Shown here: positions 42,960 to 64,000 of the stretch, piece after piece
How the letters are laid out: each line of letters begins with the position of its first letter
How positions within the stretch are numbered: the first letter of the stretch is position 1
NCBI RefSeq assembly: GCF_002775205.1
Contig: NC_036450.1
Span: 14,589,479 to 14,653,478 of the forward strand
Direction of reading: 5' to 3'
Source of the DNA: Xiphophorus maculatus
Lineage: Eukaryota; Chordata; Actinopteri; Cyprinodontiformes; Poeciliidae
DNA: 64,000 nt
Made by a program: the position numbers and the translations under genes
The notes under the pieces: model-generated
Told to the model about the DNA's origin: nothing
The model's database searches: none
What the model saw: only the letters and a program-made list of their open reading frames with translations

Positions 42960-44761
42960 ATTCATTTTAAAAATAATTTATTGGTCTGTATGTACACGGA
43001 AATAAAACATAGTAGAAAACTGAACAATGAGTAGAAAAGACAAAATGTACAAGAGAGTCGTCTTTACACTGCATTCAGGTTGTCTGCTGCCCCCAGAGGC
43101 GAAATATCCCTCAGAGCAAACAGGCAATACTTTTAAACTGTACACAGCAGGGAGGAAGCCACGGCCGACTGCCCACCCCGTCACCCTGCAGCGAAGGGAA
43201 AAAAAACAAACATAAAACTTCTGCAATATTCATTTCCGTAGGAAACCGTCTTGGATTCTGTCAGCATCAGTTTCGAGTGGTGTTGGTTCAGGTGAATGGG
43301 TTCGAGGTTCGGTTCCCTCTGCATATTGACTGTCGAGTTTCAACTGAAGGCCTCTGGACGTTGGAGTCTTTGGTTCGTCGAGTTTGACTGTTTTCAAGTG
43401 TGATAAAGGTCGCAGCGTAGTTTGGCTGTGGAGGTTGGGGCCCGCTGGGACTGGATTCACATTCACCGCGACACTTTTTTCTGTTCTGAGACGGGATTTC
43501 TGACAATGGGAGATTTCTGAAACAAACCGCCTTGAGAGCCGACGATTTCAACACAAGCAAACCTACAGACTGTTTTGGTCTACGATAAAGAGAAAACACA
43601 GGAGGTGGAGAACGTAAAAACATAAAGCTTAAGTAACATTTCAAACGCATTGCACATTATAATACTGCCGAAACCCTTTTAGTGCCTGTGATTGACAGCC
43701 AACGCACCAGTCTGATTATTTAAGCTCATTCTCAGTCATAAAAACAAACCTCCACTCTGCTATAATGCCAATAAATAAACAGCAATAATGAGGACTAATA
43801 CGATAAAATCAGTTCCAAGTGATCGCAGCCGCCCGTCATGTTAATACGTAATGAACACGGGGAGAGCAGCAAACTCACTGCACCGCTGGAGAGGACGAGT
43901 CAGATCAGTTCCCTTTAGTTTACACTGATGCCTCACTGTTAACACTGCAGAGGAGGGATTTACCACAAACTGATAGAAACAGAGAAAGCAAAGCAGCTTT
44001 AAGAGCATATTAGTGACTGGATGAATTGGTATTATTATTATTATTAAAAACTAATTTGGGTTCTGCTTTATGCCCAATTTGCTTATATGAAAGTTTGAGA
44101 AAACAGCCGATAGAGTTCAGGGAGGTCAGGATTCTGGTACCTTTAACAGGACAACGCTGATTCCCTTCTGAGACAATACTACACACCAGAGCTATGCAGA
44201 ACTCAGTGTTTTTCACAGGGGAAACTCCAGAGTGATAGTTGTTAGAAAAATAATCTCGCTGGTCCAGTTATTTAAAAAGGTATGAAAATATCCTAAAACG
44301 ATGAGGTATGGAAGGATGAAACTCCTCGTGCTGCAGGCTCAGACAAATCTCATGGTTTCTGAGCAAAGCTTTGTTCTGCAGTCTGCTAAATAATGTAGCA
44401 TGATGCTCAAACTCTTTGAATTTACTGGAATTAAAGAAGAAAAAAGAAGCCTGGTGCTTTTCTGTGCTGCCCTGCAGCTTCCAAACACCTCCAGAAGGAG
44501 TAAAAACTAACATAGCTGACCTTTTTCCACACAGCACATTTTGGTGAAATGCTAGAGAATGTCAGAGCCAGCTGGTAGCTCAGTACACCTTGAATAAAAG
44601 GGCGGATTTAAAGATAGAATAATACTGACTGAAGTATGAACCTGGAGGGAGAGGAACTTTCTGTACGCAGACATGCTGATGCAAAATCTAATTCCAGTCA
44701 GCAGCTGCTGCTTCCTCAGTCTAAAATTCACAGGTTGGAGTCCCAGGATGGGTCCTGGCGT
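42960..44761 (-). other. ric1: ric1 3' UTR
   Basis: Downstream of the RIC1 stop on the minus strand. A minus-strand AATAAA (plus-strand TTTATT, 42977-42982) is the best terminal signal. Several plus- and minus-strand open frames here lack coding character. The length is inferred from the signal. Confidence 0.5.
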
Positions 44762-59663
<14,902 letters not shown>

Positions 59664-59981
59664 CTGAAAACAAAGGCAGAAAGACAGGAATTGTTTTTCC
59701 ATTAAAACCCTTTTCAAAAGGTGGCACAAAAGTTTTTTGATTTGTTGAACAGAAGTTCGAAAGCCATCTACAGTAAAAACTACATCTAATGATTCACACA
59801 GTTGGCCAGTGATGAGGTTTTAATCCCTTTCAAGGCTAATTCAGCTCTAACTAAAAACTGTTTAACTGTATTTTTAAATTTTTGTAGAATGTCACAAGAT
59901 AAGAAGGGGGATATTAATCATTCATATTAAAGATTTCTGACACAAAAAAGTCATTTTGTCAGTTTAATCGTTTAATCCTAG

Positions 59982-60185
59982 CAGGGGTGCCCAACGTCGG
60001 TCCTCGAGGGCCGGCATCCTGCATGTTTTAGTTCTCTCCCTGGTTTAACGCACCTGGATCAAATGATGGCTCGTTAGAAGGCCTAAGAACAACACTGACT
60101 TGCTGAAAAGGTTGTTGGTACAACCAGGGAGAGAACTAAAATGTGCAGGATGCCGGCCCTCGAGGACCGACGTTGGGCACCCCTG
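59982..60185. mobile_element. 204-bp hAT-like MITE with 64-bp terminal inverted repeats
   Basis: Arms 59982-60045 and 60122-60185 are inverted copies, beginning CAGGGGTGCCCAACGTCGG and ending CTCTCCCTGGTT, and differing at only two adjacent bases out of 64. There is no coding capacity. The CAGGGGTG ends are typical of a teleost hAT-derived family. A clear 8-bp target duplication was not seen. Confidence 0.8.
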
Positions 60186-62070
60186 GTAATGGTTACATAA
60201 CATAGTGTTACCTTTGGCTTTTGGCTGCAGTGTGAGGGATTATGCATTGTTCACACATGAAAACTATTCCTGCAACTGGCCAGCTCCTCCTTTCTAGTGT
60301 TATCTGATCTTATGACCAAATAACAAAGATGATGCAACTGAAGAGGTGTTACTTCAACTGATTTTAAGAACAAATCGCTAATCATTGTGAGCAACTAGAG
60401 GAACAAATGGTAAGAAGCATAAATATGCCAAAAAAAACCACAGGCTTATTATATATTTAAAGGTCAGCAGATCAACATCAATTGCAGAATATTTAATTAT
60501 TTGGCATTTCTTCACCAATAAAGAAAGATGTTTCGACCGCCAGAGTTTTCTTTGACGTGTGAATTGCAGATTCCAATATGAAGACATAAACTTACCTGAG
60601 AAAATGTTTAATTTCAACATTTAAATAACATATTTTATCTCAATTTAAGCATAAAAAGACATACACAGACAAACAGCTGAACTTTTCACCTTGCCCTGAC
60701 TAATCATCTTCACACAGCAAGACGGGTAGAAAGAAATATTTCTAATGCTTTTTGTTATAGCTCTTCAAGAGAAATCCAATTCACCTCAAGTAAAAGCATT
60801 ACAAAAGATGAATATAGTAAAAAAAAACACATAGCCAGTAATAAGGCACTTGGATATCAAAGAAAATAACGCGCATTGTTGTGATGGCAGGTTACAAAAA
60901 GTGGGAATAAGTAAATAAGGAAGTAGAAACATAAAAATCTCTTGGAGAACACTAGTTAGAACCAGAACGTTTGCTCATTTTGTCCATTAGTTGCTGAATT
61001 AGAGCATCACTAACACTTTATACTTAATGCAACATAACATAACAATGCAAATCTGCCAGAACTAAATCACTTAAATCTATCAATTATCTTCATAACAATT
61101 AACAAATATTCCTGCTGATTTAAATGCTTTAACGGCCATTAGTGAAATACAAAAGTAAAACTGTCAGCATTTCAACATCCACTGGAGAAACTCCCTAGTC
61201 ATGATGGAGAAACAGCAAGGATACAGACACACATTGCTGTCAAGGAAACTTCAGAACCAGAGCCTGTTGACTGTAACATGAAACGAAACTTGATCTGCAG
61301 TCCCTCTTCAGCGAAAATGTGCCAAGACTTTGCAATGTCTGTACATAGAAACGAGCTCTGTCACATCTGAATAAAAAGGAGTTTAATCAAGACAAACAAA
61401 GGGGGTTACTTGAGGTTTGCTAAATATTTTTGAAAGTTATGGAGTGCCACAAACTTAATAAAAAATAATTGTGAAAGGCAATGCTTTCAATTTCAAAAGC
61501 TATAAGAAAAATTAATTGAATACATACAAGTTTAATGTCAAGACATTGGACCAAATTTAATGATTTTTTAAACTGAAAAAAAAAATCCACTAGTCATCAC
61601 AAAAGGTTTTAAACTACATCAACAAAAACCAATTAAGATAAGATTAAGTGTCTGTGAAACATTAAAAAAGAAATGAAAAAAAGAACCCTACCTGTTTGAT
61701 CAAACAGCTAAAATATACATGACCAAAATCTGATAAACCCTTTTCAATAAAGTTGAGGAGACTCAATAGTTTTTTTTCTGATAACACTTGGTGGCAAGGG
61801 TTAGCATTCCTGACATGTATGATTTAATATTCTTAACTTAACCCTTCTAGACTTAATGCTGTGTCTGAAATAAACAACATCAAAGGTTTGACCTCATGCT
61901 AAAGTTGGAAAAACATAAAATGAAAGAAAAAAGCTGACTTCAGGCAAACCAAGAGAAAGACTTGGGAAGACCTTGTAGAGAAACTGAGAAGTCAGCAGAA
62001 TACTATACAGTGTGATGCTGTATCGAAGCCTCTCTCTTAGACGTGTCTATACTCGTCCCAGAGGTGCAAC

Positions 62071-62088
62071 AACACACACACACACACA
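62071..62088. repeat. (CA)n microsatellite
   Basis: About eight CA units within the ric1 5' intron. Confidence 0.8.
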
Positions 62089-64000
62089 AAAGCTTACAGG
62101 CAGCTGCTACTCTTCTCAAAACTGGGAAGACAACAAAGCAGCCGCACTCCTTCAGCTGCAACAGAGCATCATTTAAATCCATGTAAACTTCGTCGTAGCT
62201 GCAAAACAGAAGCCTCTGGTATGAAGCGAATCAAGTTAAACAGTTCAAAAGCAGAGCACAGATGTGAGACGCGTATCTGACAAGAGTAGGACTGAGAGCA
62301 CCCTGAAAGCACACAGCTGTCAGGTGTGCTAACCAAGAAGTCTAAACACATTCTTCCATCACCGCTAAAGAGTACAGTCAGGTTACTCTTATCACTGCTG
62401 CTGAAAAGGCCAGCTGTATTTATGGCCGAGCTAATGCATTGTTATTGTGCTGCATCATGGACGTTCGGGCCAGAGATCAGAACCTGTGGGCCGCTGCAGA
62501 AAGATATTGACACTACAATTAGAAATCAGCCTACTATTTCTAAACCGTCTATTGTTCCTCAGAATATTGCTGAATAATGGAGAATTAAAACTGCTTCCTT
62601 TTTTCCCCACAATGTAATGCATATATGAATGCACACTATGTATGTACAGGAGAAAACTTGCAGAGAGATCCTGGCAGATTATACTTTACTGAGCAGAGCC
62701 TTATGAGAGTCTAAAAACAGAGAGGAAATATTTTGGCCTCGGAATGATCCCAAAGAAGACGGAAGAAAAGTTCAGTGGTGAGAAGTATTTCCTGTATTTC
62801 AAGATGTTTTTTTCTTTAAAGTTCCTTGAGTTATTTTTCTAAAATCTTTAACTTCATTCAGTCACTTGGCTAAACATAGATGCTGGCCATAGTTATAAAG
62901 GGCGATTACGTTAGCGTTGGGGTCTGTAGGGTGTGTGAGCAGCCTTAACATCTGGAAAACAGCTGTTTTTTTCAGAGTGAGGACAACTGTCTCGGTGAGC
63001 CCGACTTTACTTAACTCTCTCTCTCTATAACAACAATAAAAATCTTGATGTGAGAAGTTGTCGGTTTTTGAAAATAACGGGGGAAGGTATTTGCACATCA
63101 ATGTACCTATGAACTTAAACAGACTCCAGAAAAATGAAAGAAAAAAAACCAACAACTCTGATGTTCAAATCCATTTGTTAAACGATAAGACAGCATATGA
63201 TGGATAGGAAACATTTCAGTGCATTGCTCAGCAGAGCAGCTACAGCCTATTTGGCAGTTTCCTCAATTCTTACATTACACACATTTTTAATCAAAGCAAG
63301 TACTTTGATGAGAGCCTGTTGAGTGCAAAAAAAATATCTAAAATGAATACATGATCGTGCTTTATTCACAGCCAAGATAAATCTATCACAGTCATACAAA
63401 CTCCGCCCCTTAAGCCTTGAGGAAATAGACAAAACTACGGTAATATTCTGGAGACAAGCGGCTAAGCAGGAAACTGTCCTTAATCTGGGAGTAAACACTT
63501 AAGGATAAAAACTAAGTAGAATTAGGTGGTAGCTAGTAAACATAACTAGCTGCATAACTAGCTATGAGTACAGCTATGAGTACCATAGTTACCACTTAGT
63601 TATTTTATGTAGGTAATATTTTTATGAAGTACTGCTACTCATAAAGTATTCTTAAAAATCAGGTAATAAGTGAATTAAAAAATTCAGTAAAGAAAAAGAT
63701 CAAAGATATGTTTTGAAATTTTTTTCTTTATGACTTTCAACATGTTAAATAAACTCATTTATGCAGTGAAGGCAAAAAGAAATATGTAAAAAGGAGAGAG
63801 TAATAATTTATGAGGGAAGTTGCTGAGCTCAGTTTGAGCAATATTGCAAACTACAGACACACGTCATCAGCTCTCAGCATTTTAAAGTCTGAATCAGTAT
63901 CTGAAGAAAGCGCTGAAGAACAAAAACACATGCTCACAATAAACAGCTTTGCTGTCTTTAATCCATGGTCTTATTGCACCTTGCGTTGCGCACCAATAAG

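Larger units (their letters stand above)
59664..64000 (-). other. ric1 5' intron, incomplete at the window edge
   Basis: Upstream of the first visible RIC1 exon. No match to the expected preceding exon (the family's VTYKEP...SYKQAEWRPDS region) was found, so it should lie beyond 64000. The intron holds the MITE at 59982-60185 and a (CA)n run at 62071-62088. The rest is AT-rich with no element recognised. Confidence 0.6.

Overview
The window is nuclear genomic DNA from a bony fish, most likely a teleost. It holds interrupted genes with GT-AG introns, AT-rich non-coding DNA, many decayed Tc1/mariner-like and hAT-like DNA transposon pieces of teleost type, and proteins that align exon by exon with vertebrate families. 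I see no bacterial operons, rRNA genes, tRNA genes or CRISPR arrays. Gene calls come from translating exons by eye, checking splice phase across every junction, and comparing with the human proteins as I remember them. No search was run.

Four protein-coding genes are present. (1) uhrf2, plus strand, 5899-13697: the last 13 coding exons of a UHRF2-type epigenetic reader and E3 ligase (second half of the tandem tudor, PHD, SRA, RING). Its ubiquitin-like and first tudor exons lie before the window. (2) oaz1, minus strand, 21210-19037: ornithine decarboxylase antizyme 1, complete in five coding exons, with the +1 programmed frameshift site and a recognisable downstream pseudoknot. (3) ermp1, plus strand, 24319-38321: endoplasmic reticulum metallopeptidase 1 (M28 family), complete in 15 coding exons, with one intron that seems to use a GC-AG splice pair. 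(4) ric1, minus strand, 59663-44762: 25 coding exons of the RAB6A exchange-factor subunit RIC1. Its first roughly 80 residues lie beyond the right edge.

Layout: 1-5898 is a large upstream uhrf2 intron; uhrf2 and oaz1 converge on a gene-free stretch (about 14.5-18.6 kb); oaz1 and ermp1 diverge from a roughly 3 kb spacer rich in perfect inverted repeats (21.3-24.2 kb); ermp1 and ric1 converge near 42.6-43.0 kb; and 59.7-64 kb is a ric1 intron holding an intact-looking inverted-repeat MITE. The genes do not form one pathway. UHRF2 acts on chromatin, antizyme on polyamine homeostasis, ERMP1 in the ER membrane and RIC1 at the Golgi. The uhrf2, ermp1 and ric1 association matches human 9p24.1. oaz1 is the outsider, since human OAZ1 is on 19p13.3 with UHRF1, a region paralogous to 9p24.

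I found no convincing new multi-gene system. The observations most worth a second look are the oaz1 recoding signal, an AT-hook plus acidic run in the UHRF2 linker, the ermp1 GC-AG intron, an overlapping uORF at the ermp1 start, and a set of long perfect hairpins.
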